A stretch of DNA of 64,000 bases from SG8-30 sp963710135. GTDB taxonomy: Bacteria > Pseudomonadota > Gammaproteobacteria > Steroidobacterales > Steroidobacteraceae. The position numbers were made by a program, and so were the translations under genes. The stretch is from assembly GCA_963710135.1 (NCBI GenBank), contig CAVPYY010000001.1, positions 1 through 64,000 on the forward strand, written 5' to 3'. Numbering within the stretch: the first letter of the stretch is position 1; each line of letters opens with the position of its first letter. Under the pieces are notes generated by a model. That model was not told the DNA's origin. It did no database searches and saw only the letters and a program-made list of their open reading frames with translations. Shown piece by piece: positions 49,339-58,474 of this stretch.

Positions 49339-50343
49339 TCAGGCCGAGCGCAGCTCGTCTTCGCGGCGCAGGCTGGCCGGCGGCCAACCCTCGATACGCA
49401 TGCCGAGGGTCAGCCCGTGGCTCTCCAGGACTTCCTTGATCTCGGTGAGCGACTTCTTGCCGAGGTTCGGCGTGCGCAGCAGCTCGACTTCGGTCCGCTG
49501 CACCAGGTCGCCGATGTAGTGGATGTTCTCCGCCTTCAGGCAGTTGGCGCTGCGCACGGTCAGCTCCAGCTCGTCGACGGGGCGCAGTAGCAGCGGATCC
49601 GGCAGCGGGCCGGAGGACTGCGACACCTGCTCGCCCTGCCCTTCGAGCTCCACGAACACGGTCAGCTGGTCCTTGAGGATGCCGCCGGCGCGGCGGATCG
49701 CCTCTTCCGGGTCGATCGTGCCGTTGGTCTCGATGTCGATGATCAGCTTGTCGAGGTCGGTGCGCTGCTCCACGCGCGCGGATTCGACCGCGTAGGTGAC
49801 GCGCTTGACCGGCGAGAACGACGCGTCCAGCTGCAGGCGGCCGATGGGGCGGGTCTGCTCCTCGAACTCGATGCGCTGCACCGCGGGCCGGTAGCCGCGG
49901 CCACGCTCGATCTTCAGCGTCATGTTCAGGTCGATCGCCTTGGTCAAGGTGGCCAGCACCAGGTCCGGATTGACGATCTCGATGTCGTGGTCGGTCTGGA
50001 TGTCACCCGCAGTGACCGGGCCTGGGCCCTTCTTGTGCAGCCTGAGTTCCGTCTCATTGCGGGCATGCATCCGGAGCGCGATGCCCTTGAGGTTCAGCAG
50101 GACGTCCACGACGTCCTCCTGCACGCCCTCGATGCTGGTGTACTCGTGCAGCACCCCGTCGATCTCGACTTCGGTGACCGCGCAGCCCGGCATGGAGGAC
50201 AGCAGCACGCGCCGCAGCGCGTTGCCGAGAGTGTGGCCGAAGCCGCGCTCGAAGGGTTCGATCACGATGCGCGCATGACGCGGCGCCGAGGCCGTAACCT
50301 TGACCGACTTGGGCTTGAGGAATTCCGTGGCGGATCCTTGCAT
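49339..50343 (-). CDS. rpoA: RNA polymerase subunit alpha
   Basis: 334 residues. N-terminal dimerisation domain (ERGFGHTLGNALRRVLLSSMPG) and C-terminal domain that contacts UP elements and activators (RSANCLKAENIHYIGDLVQR, NLGKKSLTEIKEVL). ATG 50343 chosen; the frame is open three codons upstream from a GTG. Confidence 0.98.
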   Translation of the reverse strand: MQGSATEFLKPKSVKVTASAPRHARIVIEPFERGFGHTLGNALRRVLLSSMPGCAVTEVEIDGVLHEYTSIEGVQEDVVDVLLNLKGIALRMHARNETELRLHKKGPGPVTAGDIQTDHDIEIVNPDLVLATLTKAIDLNMTLKIERGRGYRPAVQRIEFEEQTRPIGRLQLDASFSPVKRVTYAVESARVEQRTDLDKLIIDIETNGTIDPEEAIRRAGGILKDQLTVFVELEGQGEQVSQSSGPLPDPLLLRPVDELELTVRSANCLKAENIHYIGDLVQRTEVELLRTPNLGKKSLTEIKEVLESHGLTLGMRIEGWPPASLRREDELRSA

Positions 50344-50355
50344 GACCGTCACCTA

Positions 50356-50979
50356 TTACTTTGAGTAGAGCTCGACGACGAGGTTCTCGTTGATGTCCGG
50401 CAGGATCTGGTCGCGATCAGGCAGCGACTTCAGGATTCCGGACAGCTTCTTCTCGTCAACTTCGACCCAGTCGGGCAGCCCGACCTGAGTCGCCATAGCA
50501 AGCGCCGCGGCGACGCGAGCCTGCTTCTGTGCCTTGTCGCGCACGGCCACGACGTCGCCGGCCTTGCACGCATACGATGCGATATTGACGATCTCGCCGT
50601 TCACCGTGACGCCCTTGTGGCTCACCAGCTGGCGCGCCTCGGCGCGCGTCGCGGCAAAGCCCATGCGGTACACCACGTTGTCGAGGCGTGCCTCGAGATA
50701 GGTGAGCAGCGTCTCGCCGGTCGAGCCGGGCCGGCCGGCGGCCTTCTGGTAGTAGTTGCGGAACTGCCGTTCCAGCACGCCGTACATGCGGCGCAGCTTC
50801 TGCTTCTCGCGCAGCTGCAGGCCGTAGTTCGACAGGCGCGTGCGGCGTTCGCTCTTGACGCCGCCCGGCGGCACCTCGAGCTTGCACTTGCTCTCGAGGG
50901 GCTTGACCGCGCTCTTCAGGAACAGGTCGGTGCCCTCGCGGCGCGAGAGCTTGCACTTGGGACCGAGATATCTCGCCAT
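50356..50979 (-). CDS. rpsD: 30S ribosomal protein uS4
   Basis: 207 residues. RNA-binding S4 domain (ARLDNVVYRMGFAATRAEARQLVSHKGVTVNG) and the N-terminal ARYLGPKCKLSRREG. Primary 16S binder and, in E. coli, the translational repressor of this operon through a leader in the rpsM region. Confidence 0.98.
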   Translation of the reverse strand: MARYLGPKCKLSRREGTDLFLKSAVKPLESKCKLEVPPGGVKSERRTRLSNYGLQLREKQKLRRMYGVLERQFRNYYQKAAGRPGSTGETLLTYLEARLDNVVYRMGFAATRAEARQLVSHKGVTVNGEIVNIASYACKAGDVVAVRDKAQKQARVAAALAMATQVGLPDWVEVDEKKLSGILKSLPDRDQILPDINENLVVELYSK

Positions 50980-50992
50980 GACTCGTTGGACC

Positions 50993-51397
50993 TCAGACGC
51001 GCCGCTTCTTGGGCGGGCGGCAACCGTTATGCGGAATGGGCGTGACGTCCTCGATGCTGGACACCTTCAGGCCGCAGGCGTTGAGCGCGCGCACCGCCGA
51101 CTCGCGGCCCGGGCCTGGGCCGCGAACCCGCACTTCCACGGTCCGCAGACCGTAGTCCTGCGCCGCGGTACCGGCCTTCTCGGCGGCAACCTGCGCCGCG
51201 AACGGCGTGCTCTTGCGCGAACCGCGGAAACCCGAACCGCCGGAGGTCGCCCAGGACAGCGTGTTGCCCTGGCGATCGGTGATGGTCACGATGGTGTTGT
51301 TGAAGGACGCATGAATGTGCGCGATGCCGTCAGATACCTGACGCTTCGCCTTCTTGCGCGCCTTGCTGGCGGCGGATCCTGCCTGCTTGTCGGCCAT
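50993..51397 (-). CDS. rpsK: 30S ribosomal protein uS11
   Basis: 134 residues. Conserved ASFNNTIVTITDRQGN and the C-terminal IEDVTPIPHNGCRPPKKRRV, part of the mRNA exit-side platform. Located between rpsM and rpsD as in other gammaproteobacteria. Confidence 0.98.
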   Translation of the reverse strand: MADKQAGSAASKARKKAKRQVSDGIAHIHASFNNTIVTITDRQGNTLSWATSGGSGFRGSRKSTPFAAQVAAEKAGTAAQDYGLRTVEVRVRGPGPGRESAVRALNACGLKVSSIEDVTPIPHNGCRPPKKRRV

Positions 51398-51441
51398 ATT
51401 GATCGATACCCGTTAGAGACTGTGTTGGCGCCGGACGCTTG

Positions 51442-51822
51442 TCAGCGCTTGCCCGGCTGCGCCTTGGACTTCACTGCGGCGCGACGCGGACCCTTGCGCG
51501 TGCGCGCATTGGTGCGCGTCCGCTGGCCACGCGACGGCAGCCCCTTGCGGTGGCGGATGCCGCGATAGCAACCGAGATCCATGAGCCGCTTGATGGCCAT
51601 GGCATTCTCGCGGCGCAGGTCGCCCTCGACCGTCAGGCGTGCGACGGCGGCGCGCAATGCGCCAACCTCCGCTTCGGTCAGGTCGCGAACCTTCGTCGAA
51701 GGCTCGATACCCGACGCCTTGCAGATCGCCTGCGCGGACGGACGGCTGATGCCGTAGATATGCGTAAGCCCGATGACAACATGCTTGTTCACCGGGATGT
51801 TGATGCCGGCGATGCGCGCCAT
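51442..51822 (-). CDS. rpsM: 30S ribosomal protein uS13
   Basis: 126 residues. Opens ARIAGINIPVNKHVVIGLTHIYGIS and carries GLPSRGQRTRTNARTRKGPRR; head protein that contacts P-site tRNA and uS19. First gene after the alpha-operon promoter; its ~34-base leader is where S4 acts in E. coli. Confidence 0.98.
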   Translation of the reverse strand: MARIAGINIPVNKHVVIGLTHIYGISRPSAQAICKASGIEPSTKVRDLTEAEVGALRAAVARLTVEGDLRRENAMAIKRLMDLGCYRGIRHRKGLPSRGQRTRTNARTRKGPRRAAVKSKAQPGKR

Positions 51823-51855
51823 TTCAACCGACCCCTAAGCCGCGGAAAACGCAGC

Positions 51856-51884
51856 AGTATACGTGAAAAACGACCTCACCTCAA
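51856..51884 (-). promoter_or_regulatory. Alpha-operon promoter upstream of rpsM
   Basis: Minus-strand -35 TTGAGG (51879-51884), 17-bp spacer, and -10 TATACT (51856-51861), 34 bp before the rpsM ATG. The -35 lies directly after rpmJ. Spacing and matches are good for sigma70. Confidence 0.65.
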
Positions 51885-51889
51885 CGCCA

Positions 51890-52006
51890 TCAGCCCTGGC
51901 GTTGCTTGTGCCGGGCGTCCGACGAGCAGATCACCCGGACCACCCCGCGACGACGCACGATCTTGCAGTTCTTGCAGATCTTCTTGACCGATGGACGTAC
52001 CTTCAT
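51890..52006 (-). CDS. rpmJ: 50S ribosomal protein bL36
   Basis: 38 residues beginning KVRPSVKKICKNC. The zinc-type cysteines and terminal His are present (C, C in ICKNC, then C in VICSS and H in ARHKQRQG), so this is the C+ zinc-binding form. It lies between secY and rpsM, the canonical place. Confidence 0.96.
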   Translation of the reverse strand: MKVRPSVKKICKNCKIVRRRGVVRVICSSDARHKQRQG

Positions 52007-52042
52007 CTCTCTACTCCCGGAGCAGCGGCCGCGGCCGGCTCC

Positions 52043-53395
52043 TCAGCGCGGCGCCCCTGAGCGGCCGTAGCCACGCAGGTTCGCCTTCTTCATCAAGCCT
52101 TCATACTGGTGCGACATCAGGTGTGCCTGCAGCTGGGACATGAAGTCCATGGCCACGACCACGATGATGAGCAGCGACGTGCCGCCGAAATAGAACGGGA
52201 CCCGGCCGTAGGCCATCAGGATCTCCGGCAGCAGGCACACCGCGGTGACGTACAGCGCGCCCCACACGGTCAGGCGGGTCAGCACCTTGTCGATGTACTC
52301 GGCGGTCTGCTGGCCGGGGCGGATCCCGGGAATGAACGCGCCGCCCTTCTTCAGGTTGTCCGCCGTCTCGCGCGAGTTGAACACCAGCGCGGTGTAGAAG
52401 AAACAGAAGAAGATGATCAGGGCCGCGTAGATCACCATGTGCAGCGGCTGGCCGTAGCCCAGCGCCGCCGAGATGTTCTGCAGGATCACCTGCCAGCCGC
52501 CCTCGGCCGCGCCGGTGGCGAAGAAGCTGGTCAACGTGGCCGGGAACAGCAGCAGCGACGAGGCGAAGATCGGCGGGATCACGCCCGACATGTTCATCTT
52601 GAACGGCAGATGGCTGGTCTGGCCGGCGTACATGCGCCGCCCGACCTGGCGCTTGGCGTAGTTCACGGGAATGCGGCGCTGGGCGCGCTCGACGAACACG
52701 CAGAACGCCGTCACCACGCCGATCAGCAACAGCAGCAGGATGGCGAACGCCGGGTTCATTTCACCGGAGCGGACCTGCTCGAGCGTACCGCCGATGGCCG
52801 CCGGCAGCCCCGCCACGATGCCGGCCAGGATGATCATCGAGATGCCGTTGCCGATGCCGCGCTCGGTGATCTGCTCGCCGAGCCACATCAGGAACATGGT
52901 TCCCGCCGCGAGCGTGATCGTGGCCGTGACGATGAACGGCGCGCCGCCGGTGAGGGCAACGCCCTGGTTCTCGAACGCGGTGGCCGCGCCGAGTCCCTGG
53001 AACAGCGCCAGCACGAACGTGAAGTAGCGGGTCCACTGGGTCAGCTTGCGCCGCCCGGCCTCGCCCTCCTTCTTGATGGCCGCCATCGAGGGCACCACCA
53101 CCGCCATCATCTGGATGATGATCGAGGCCGAGATGTAGGGCATCACGCCCATCGCGAAGATCGACAGTCGCGACAGCGCGCCACCGGAGAACATGTTGAA
53201 CAGGCCGAGGATCGTGCCTTCCTGCTGGTCGAACAGGCGCGCCATGGCGGCCATGTCGATCCCGGGCACCGGCACGAACGTGCCGATGCGGTAGACGATC
53301 AGCGCGCCGAGCAGGAACAGCAGGCGATGGCGCATCTCGGTAAAGCGCGTGGCTTCACCGAGTGCTGCTGCCGGGTTCGAGATCGGGGTGGCCAA
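52043..53395 (-). CDS. secY: Preprotein translocase subunit SecY
   Basis: 450 residues with ten hydrophobic helices. Pore subunit of the Sec translocon. Conserved FVPVPGID after helix 1, the plug region FSGGALSRLSIFAMGVMPYI, and the cytoplasmic loop PGIRPGQQTAEYID. The best start is a TTG at 53395 (ATPISNPAAALGEATRF); the first in-frame ATG is 20 codons later at RHRLLFLL, which would remove the N-terminal segment. Confidence 0.97.
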   Translation of the reverse strand: MATPISNPAAALGEATRFTEMRHRLLFLLGALIVYRIGTFVPVPGIDMAAMARLFDQQEGTILGLFNMFSGGALSRLSIFAMGVMPYISASIIIQMMAVVVPSMAAIKKEGEAGRRKLTQWTRYFTFVLALFQGLGAATAFENQGVALTGGAPFIVTATITLAAGTMFLMWLGEQITERGIGNGISMIILAGIVAGLPAAIGGTLEQVRSGEMNPAFAILLLLLIGVVTAFCVFVERAQRRIPVNYAKRQVGRRMYAGQTSHLPFKMNMSGVIPPIFASSLLLFPATLTSFFATGAAEGGWQVILQNISAALGYGQPLHMVIYAALIIFFCFFYTALVFNSRETADNLKKGGAFIPGIRPGQQTAEYIDKVLTRLTVWGALYVTAVCLLPEILMAYGRVPFYFGGTSLLIIVVVAMDFMSQLQAHLMSHQYEGLMKKANLRGYGRSGAPR

Positions 53396-53420
53396 GTTCG
53401 GTTCCTCTGCGCGCGGCCGC

Positions 53421-53873
53421 TCAGGCCGCCGCGCCCTCGTCGATGCGCCCGCCGGCCTGTTCGATCGCCGCGCGCGCGCCCTTGGTCGCGACCACGGCCG
53501 GTCCGGCCACGGTCACCGCGCGGGAGATCTTCCCGGACAGGATGATGCGCGCCTTCTCGGTGCCGATCGGCACGATGCTCGCGGCCTTCAGCGACGCCAG
53601 GTCGATGACGTCACCCTTGATCTTGGTGAGGTCGGTCAGCGTGACTTCCGCACGGGTCCGCTTCATGGCCGAGCGGAAACCGACCTTCGGCAGGCGGCGC
53701 TGCAGCGGCATCTGGCCGCCCTCGAAGCCGACCTTGTGGTAACCGCCCTTGCGCGCCTTCTGGCCCTTGCCGCCGCGGCCACAGGTCTTGCCCTGGCCGG
53801 CGGACGCGCCGCGGCCGACGCGCAGTCGCGGCTTCTTGCTGCCCGCGCCGGGCTTGACGGTGTTCAAACGCAT
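53421..53873 (-). CDS. rplO: 50S ribosomal protein uL15
   Basis: 150 residues. Gly/Arg/Lys-rich N-terminal arm (RGGKGQKARKGGYHKVGFEGGQMPLQRR) and a globular C-terminal domain; late-assembling core protein. Between rpmD and secY. Confidence 0.97.
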   Translation of the reverse strand: MRLNTVKPGAGSKKPRLRVGRGASAGQGKTCGRGGKGQKARKGGYHKVGFEGGQMPLQRRLPKVGFRSAMKRTRAEVTLTDLTKIKGDVIDLASLKAASIVPIGTEKARIILSGKISRAVTVAGPAVVATKGARAAIEQAGGRIDEGAAA

Positions 53874-53886
53874 GTTGCTGCTCTCC

Positions 53887-54072
53887 TCAGACCTGCTCGA
53901 CCACGAGCAGGTGCTGCGCGACGCGGATCATCCCGCGGTTCTCCGGGGTGTCGGCCACGACCCGCGAATCGCGGATGCGCCGCAGGCCCAGCCCACGCAC
54001 GGAGGACTGAATGTTCTTCAGCTGTCCCGCGAGACTGCCCTTCAGGGTGACCTTGATCTGTGTGGTAGCCAT
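53887..54072 (-). CDS. rpmD: 50S ribosomal protein uL30
   Basis: 61 residues, typical size. Short ferredoxin-like fold with IKVTLKGSLAG and SVRGLGLRRI. 4 bp after rpsE. Confidence 0.96.
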   Translation of the reverse strand: MATTQIKVTLKGSLAGQLKNIQSSVRGLGLRRIRDSRVVADTPENRGMIRVAQHLLVVEQV

Positions 54073-54076
54073 GAGC

Positions 54077-54583
54077 TCAGCCCGTAATCTCTTCGATGGT
54101 CTTGCCGCGCTTCGCCGCGATGTCGGCCGGCGAGGTCACCCTCGCGAAGGCGTCGAACGTGGCGCGCACGACGTTGATCGGATTCCGCGACCCGTAGGCC
54201 TTGGCCAGCACGTTGCGCACGCCCGCGCACTCGAACACGGCCCGCATGCTGCCCCCGGCGATCACGCCGGTACCGTCGGACGCAGGCTGCACGATGACGC
54301 GCGTCGTGCCGTGCCGGCCGTTGACCGCGTAGTGCAGCGTGTCGTTGCGCAGCGATACGGACACCATGTTGCGGCGGGCCTGCTGCATCGCCTTGGCGAT
54401 GGCGGTGGGGACCTCGCGCGCCTTGCCATAGCCGTAACCAACGCGACCCGCGCCGTCGCCGACGACGGTCAGCGCCGTGAAGCCGAACTGCCGGCCACCC
54501 TTCACCACCTTCGCGGTGCGGTTGACCGTGACCAGCTTCTCCATCAGGTCGTCGGTGGGCTGTCCCCTTTCAACTCGTGCCAT
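54077..54583 (-). CDS. rpsE: 30S ribosomal protein uS5
   Basis: 168 residues. Accuracy-related 30S protein; double-stranded RNA-binding region GGRQFGFTALTVVGDGAGRVG and the C-terminal RNPINVVRATFDAF are intact. Confidence 0.98.
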   Translation of the reverse strand: MARVERGQPTDDLMEKLVTVNRTAKVVKGGRQFGFTALTVVGDGAGRVGYGYGKAREVPTAIAKAMQQARRNMVSVSLRNDTLHYAVNGRHGTTRVIVQPASDGTGVIAGGSMRAVFECAGVRNVLAKAYGSRNPINVVRATFDAFARVTSPADIAAKRGKTIEEITG

Positions 54584-54598
54584 TGCCTTTCCCCTGAA

Positions 54599-54961
54599 TC
54601 AGAACGAGAGGCCGGCTTCACGAGCCGCCTCGGCCAGCGCCTTGACGCGGCCGTGATACATGAACCCGGAACGGTCGAATGCGACCGCGGTGATGCCGGC
54701 CGCCTTGGCGCGCTCGGCAATCGCGCGGCCCACCGCCGCGGCTGCCGCGGCGTTGCCGGTGCCCTTCAGCCCCTCGGCCACGTCCTTCTGCAGCGTGGAC
54801 GCTGCCGCAAGCACGGTGGCGCCGTCGGCGCTGGTCACCTGGGCGTAGATATGCCTCGGCGTGCGGTGGACCGTGAGGCGCGCCGCGCCGATTTCGCGGA
54901 TCTTGGCCCGGCCTCGCCTGGCGCGCCGCTGCCGCGTGTCTTTCTTGCTGAGCTGTGCCAT
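54599..54961 (-). CDS. rplR: 50S ribosomal protein uL18
   Basis: 120 residues. 5S rRNA-binding protein with the family end GFMYHGRVKALAEAAREAGL and a basic N terminus (KKDTRQRRARRGRAK). Confidence 0.97.
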   Translation of the reverse strand: MAQLSKKDTRQRRARRGRAKIREIGAARLTVHRTPRHIYAQVTSADGATVLAAASTLQKDVAEGLKGTGNAAAAAAVGRAIAERAKAAGITAVAFDRSGFMYHGRVKALAEAAREAGLSF

Positions 54962-54966
54962 GACGG

Positions 54967-55506
54967 TTACTTCTTCTTGCCTTCCTTCAAGGAGATCTTC
55001 TCGCCGGCGTAACGCACGCCCTTGCCCTTGTAAGGCTCGGGTGGGCGGAAGCGGCGGATCTCTGCGGCCACCTGGCCGACCTTCTGCACGTCGATACCCT
55101 TGATCACGACTTCGGTCTGGGTCGGCGTCTCGATGGTGATGCCTTCCGGCACCGGATAGCTGACCGGATGCGAGAAGCCGAGCGTCAGGTTGAGGGACTT
55201 GCCCTGCACCGCCGCGCGGTAGCCGACGCCGACCAGCTCCAGCTTGCGCTCGAAGCCGCTGGTCACGCCCGCCACCATGTTCGCCAGGTGCGCGCGCGTG
55301 GCGCCGGCGACGGGAACGCGCGCCGCCGCGTCCTTGCCCTCGCCTACCTTGACCAGCAGCTGCTGGGATTCCTGCGCGACCGTCACCCCGCTGGCAAGCG
55401 CCAGCGTGAGCGAACCCTTGGCGCCCTTTACCGTGACCGCATTGCCGGCCATCGTTGCGGTGACGCCCTTCGGCAGATCCACCGGCTTCTTGGCTACTCG
55501 AGACAT
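54967..55506 (-). CDS. rplF: 50S ribosomal protein uL6
   Basis: 179 residues. Two similar domains; the C-terminal signature PEPYKGKGVRYAGE is present. 5 bp after rplR on the downstream side, contiguous with rpsH upstream. Confidence 0.97.
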   Translation of the reverse strand: MSRVAKKPVDLPKGVTATMAGNAVTVKGAKGSLTLALASGVTVAQESQQLLVKVGEGKDAAARVPVAGATRAHLANMVAGVTSGFERKLELVGVGYRAAVQGKSLNLTLGFSHPVSYPVPEGITIETPTQTEVVIKGIDVQKVGQVAAEIRRFRPPEPYKGKGVRYAGEKISLKEGKKK

Positions 55507-55543
55507 GACCTCAAGACCTCTGTTCAGATGTCTGCGCGGGCCA

Positions 55544-55939
55544 TCAGGCCACCACGCAGAGCACCTCGCCGCCCTGGCCAGTACGCCGGGCCTCGCGATC
55601 GGTCATGACACCCTTCGGGGTCGACACGATCGCCACGCCGAGACCACCCAGCACCTTCGGAAGGTCCTGGTTGCCCCGGTACTGCCGCAGACCAGGGCGC
55701 GAAACGCGCTCGATCCGCTCGATCACCGGCCGGCCCTGGTGATACTTCAGCGCCACAGTCAGCGACGCCTTGCCACCGGCCTCCTTGGTGCCGAAATCCG
55801 CGATGTAGCCCTCGTCCTTGAGGACGCGGGCAATCGCCAGCTTTACCTTCGATGACGCCACGGTCACCTCGGCCTTGCTGGCCGCCTGCCCGTTGCGGAT
55901 GCGGGTCAGGAAGTCCGCGATCGGATCAGTCATGCTCAT
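55544..55939 (-). CDS. rpsH: 30S ribosomal protein uS8
   Basis: 131 residues starting SMTDPIADFLTRIRNGQ, the near-invariant N terminus, and ending with GLGVAIVSTPKGVMTDREAR. Binds 16S helix 21 and represses the spc operon in E. coli. Confidence 0.98.
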   Translation of the reverse strand: MSMTDPIADFLTRIRNGQAASKAEVTVASSKVKLAIARVLKDEGYIADFGTKEAGGKASLTVALKYHQGRPVIERIERVSRPGLRQYRGNQDLPKVLGGLGVAIVSTPKGVMTDREARRTGQGGEVLCVVA

Positions 55940-55949
55940 TGATCAGTCC

Positions 55950-56255
55950 TCACCAGCTCGCCTTGCGGAGACCAGGCACGTCGCCCCGCATGGTCGCCTC
56001 GCGCAGCTTCACGCGCCCGAGGCCGAACTTGCGGTAGTTGCCGCGCGAACGACCGGTGATGGCGCAACGCTTGCGCTGCCGCGAGGCGCTCGCATCACGC
56101 GGCTGCTTCTGCAGCGCCTCGACCGCGGCGGCCCGCTCTTCCTGCGAAGACTTCGGGCTGCGGATCTGCTCCTTCAGCTGAGCGCGCTTCGCAGCGTACT
56201 TCTTCACCGTCTTCGCACGACGGGTCTCGCGCTCGATCATGCTGGTCTTGGCCAT
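55950..56255 (-). CDS. rpsN: 30S ribosomal protein uS14
   Basis: 101 residues, the long zinc-free (C-) form as in E. coli. C-terminal signature GRSRGNYRKFGLGRVKLRE. Lacks CxxC pairs. Confidence 0.97.
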   Translation of the reverse strand: MAKTSMIERETRRAKTVKKYAAKRAQLKEQIRSPKSSQEERAAAVEALQKQPRDASASRQRKRCAITGRSRGNYRKFGLGRVKLREATMRGDVPGLRKASW

Positions 56256-56258
56256 CTG

Positions 56259-56807
56259 CTACTTCCTGAAGGGAAAGTTGAAGGCATCGAGCAGCGCGCG
56301 TCCCGCTGCGTCGTTGCCGGCGTTCGTCGAAATGGTGATGTCCATCCCGCGCACCTGGTCGATCTGGTCGTAGGCGATCTCCGGGAAGATGATCTGCTCC
56401 TTGACGCCGAGGCTGTAGTTGCCACGGCCGTCGAACGAGCGGGGATTCACTCCGCGGAAGTCGCGAATGCGCGGGATCGCGATGCTGATCAGCCGGTCGA
56501 GGAAGTCGTACATGCGCGCGCCGCGCAGCGTGACCTTGCAACCGACCGCCAGGCCCTCGCGCAGCTTGAAGGTCGCGATCGACTTGCGCGCGAGCCGCAC
56601 GGACGGCTTCTGCCCGGTGATCTTCGCCAGATCGCCGGTGGCAGCATCCATGATCTTCTTGTCGGCAACCGCCTCGCCAACGCCCATGTTCACCGTGATC
56701 TTGGTGATGCGGGGCACCTGCATGACGTTGTCCAGACCGAGCTCCTGCTTGAGCTTCGGCGAGACGACCTCGCGGTAGTGTTTCTGCAACCTGGCTTCGT
56801 AAGCCAT
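56259..56807 (-). CDS. rplE: 50S ribosomal protein uL5
   Basis: 182 residues from ATG 56807 (AYEARLQKHYREVV). 5S rRNA-associated protein with PRITKITVNMGVGEAV and GMDITISTNAGNDAAGR. The frame stays open 40 codons upstream but overlaps rplX. Confidence 0.98.
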   Translation of the reverse strand: MAYEARLQKHYREVVSPKLKQELGLDNVMQVPRITKITVNMGVGEAVADKKIMDAATGDLAKITGQKPSVRLARKSIATFKLREGLAVGCKVTLRGARMYDFLDRLISIAIPRIRDFRGVNPRSFDGRGNYSLGVKEQIIFPEIAYDQIDQVRGMDITISTNAGNDAAGRALLDAFNFPFRK

Positions 56808-56821
56808 CACGTTCTCCACGC

Positions 56822-57139
56822 TCACACGTCCACAACTTCGCCGTTCGACTTGAAGAAGCGCACCTTGCGGCCGTCCTCGAGCTTGCGGAAGCCCACCCTG
56901 TCCGCCTTCTTGGTCGCCGGATTCCACAGCGACACATTCGACGCGTGCAGCGGTGCTTCCTTCTGCACGATCCCGCCGGGCGTTCCCCGGTTCGGATTCG
57001 GCTTCTGGTGCTTCTTCACCATGTTCACGTTCTCGACCACGACATGGTCGTCGTCGAGGACCTTGATGACGGCGCCAGTCCGGCCCTTGTCGCGGCCGGC
57101 CGTTACGACGACCGTGTCACCCTTTCGTATCCTGTTCAT
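56822..57139 (-). CDS. rplX: 50S ribosomal protein uL24
   Basis: 105 residues. KOW motif in RIRKGDTVVVTAGRDKGRTG, then VENVNMVKKHQKPNP. Early assembly initiator of the 50S subunit. Confidence 0.97.
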   Translation of the reverse strand: MNRIRKGDTVVVTAGRDKGRTGAVIKVLDDDHVVVENVNMVKKHQKPNPNRGTPGGIVQKEAPLHASNVSLWNPATKKADRVGFRKLEDGRKVRFFKSNGEVVDV

Positions 57140-57155
57140 CGCCTGTCCTCAGCCG

Positions 57156-57524
57156 TCAAATCACTTCAGGCGCGAGCGAAATGATCTTCATGAACTGGGC
57201 GGTGCGCAGCTCGCGCGTCACGGGCCCGAAGATGCGCGTGCCGATCGGCTCCAGCTTGTTGGTCAGCAGGACCGCGGCATTGCCGTCGAAGCGGATCAGT
57301 GAGCCGTCCGCGCGCCGCACGCCCTTGCGCGTACGCACGACCACGGCGTCGTAGACCTCGCCCTTCTTCACCTTGCCACGCGGAATCGCATCCTTGACGC
57401 TCACCTTGATGACGTCGCCGACACTCGCGTAGCGGCGCCGGGTACCGCCCAGCACCTTTATGCACATCAGCTCCTTTGCGCCGGAGTTGTCGGCGGCCTG
57501 AAGCCGGGTCTGCATCTGGATCAT
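57156..57524 (-). CDS. rplN: 50S ribosomal protein uL14
   Basis: 122 residues starting IQMQTRLQAADNSGAKE. This is the protein that RsfS (encoded at 11926-12390) blocks. Well conserved to the end (RELRTAQFMKIISLAPEVI). Confidence 0.98.
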   Translation of the reverse strand: MIQMQTRLQAADNSGAKELMCIKVLGGTRRRYASVGDVIKVSVKDAIPRGKVKKGEVYDAVVVRTRKGVRRADGSLIRFDGNAAVLLTNKLEPIGTRIFGPVTRELRTAQFMKIISLAPEVI

Positions 57525-57543
57525 TGAAAAATCCTCCCAGCGT

Positions 57544-57831
57544 TCAGGCGACCGGCGCGCGTCCCACGACGCGTACCAGTGTCCAGGACTTGCGGCGTGA
57601 CAGGGGCCGGCACGGCGTGATCGCCACGGTGTCGCCCTCGTTGCACTCGTTGTTCTCGTCGTGCGCCTGCAGCTTGGTCGTGCGCCGCACGAACTTGCCG
57701 TAGGTCGGATGCTTGACCAGACGTTCGACCACGACGGTGATCGTCTTGTTCATCTTGTTGCTGACGACGCGCCCGGTCAGGGTGCGCGTGGCCTGTTCGG
57801 CCTGGCCAGCGGCTGCAGTATTCTCGGACAT
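57544..57831 (-). CDS. rpsQ: 30S ribosomal protein uS17
   Basis: 95 residues. OB-fold protein with TLTGRVVSNKMNKTITVVVE. The ATG overlaps the rpmC stop (TGATG); a GTG one codon upstream is also possible. Confidence 0.97.
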   Translation of the reverse strand: MSENTAAAGQAEQATRTLTGRVVSNKMNKTITVVVERLVKHPTYGKFVRRTTKLQAHDENNECNEGDTVAITPCRPLSRRKSWTLVRVVGRAPVA

Positions 57832-58043
57832 CACGCCTTACTCCCGGCGCGCTTGCCGCGCGCGAGCTCGCCCAGAACCGTCTTCACCCGGGCCACATTC
57901 TTGCGGACCTTGCCATGCTGGTCGGGACGGGCCGGCTGGCCGGTCGCGGCGGCCATGCGCAGGTTGAACTGCTCGCGCCGCAGCTTGATCAGCTCGTCCT
58001 TCAGTTCCGCCTCGTTCTTGCCACGCAATTCCTTGGTATTCAT
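57831..58043 (-). CDS. rpmC: 50S ribosomal protein uL29
   Basis: 70 residues. Two-helix protein near the exit tunnel (NTKELRGKNEAELKDELIKL). ATG 58043 overlaps the rplP stop (TGATG). Confidence 0.97.
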   Translation of the reverse strand: MNTKELRGKNEAELKDELIKLRREQFNLRMAAATGQPARPDQHGKVRKNVARVKTVLGELARGKRAGSKA

Positions 58044-58456
58044 CACAGCACCTGGCGCCTGACGAACGCCGTCGAAACAGACAACTTGGCAGCCGCCAGC
58101 CTGAAAGCCTCGCGAGCGGTCGCCTCGGGGACGCCCTCGATCTCGAACAGCACCTTGCCGGGGGTGACCTTCGCGATCCAGTACTCGACGTTGCCCTTGC
58201 CCTTGCCCATGCGGACCTCGATCGGCTTGGCGGTGATCGGCACGTCCGGGAAGACCCGGATCCAGATCTGGCCGCCGCGCTTGACGTAGCGGGTCATGGC
58301 GCGACGGGCCGCCTCGATCTCGCGGGCGGTCATGCGGGCGCGTCCCGTGGCCTTCAGACCGAAGTCACCGAAGGCGACCGAACTGCCGCGCGTGGAAGTG
58401 CCAGCAAGGTTGCCCTTGTGCTGCTTGCGGAACTTGGTGCGCTTTGGCTGCATCAT
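58043..58456 (-). CDS. rplP: 50S ribosomal protein uL16
   Basis: 137 residues beginning MQPKRTKFRKQHKGN; the loop KPIEVRMGKGKGNVEYWIA near the A-site tRNA is intact. Confidence 0.98.
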   Translation of the reverse strand: MMQPKRTKFRKQHKGNLAGTSTRGSSVAFGDFGLKATGRARMTAREIEAARRAMTRYVKRGGQIWIRVFPDVPITAKPIEVRMGKGKGNVEYWIAKVTPGKVLFEIEGVPEATAREAFRLAAAKLSVSTAFVRRQVL

Positions 58457-58474
58457 GATTCAGTCACTCCGCCC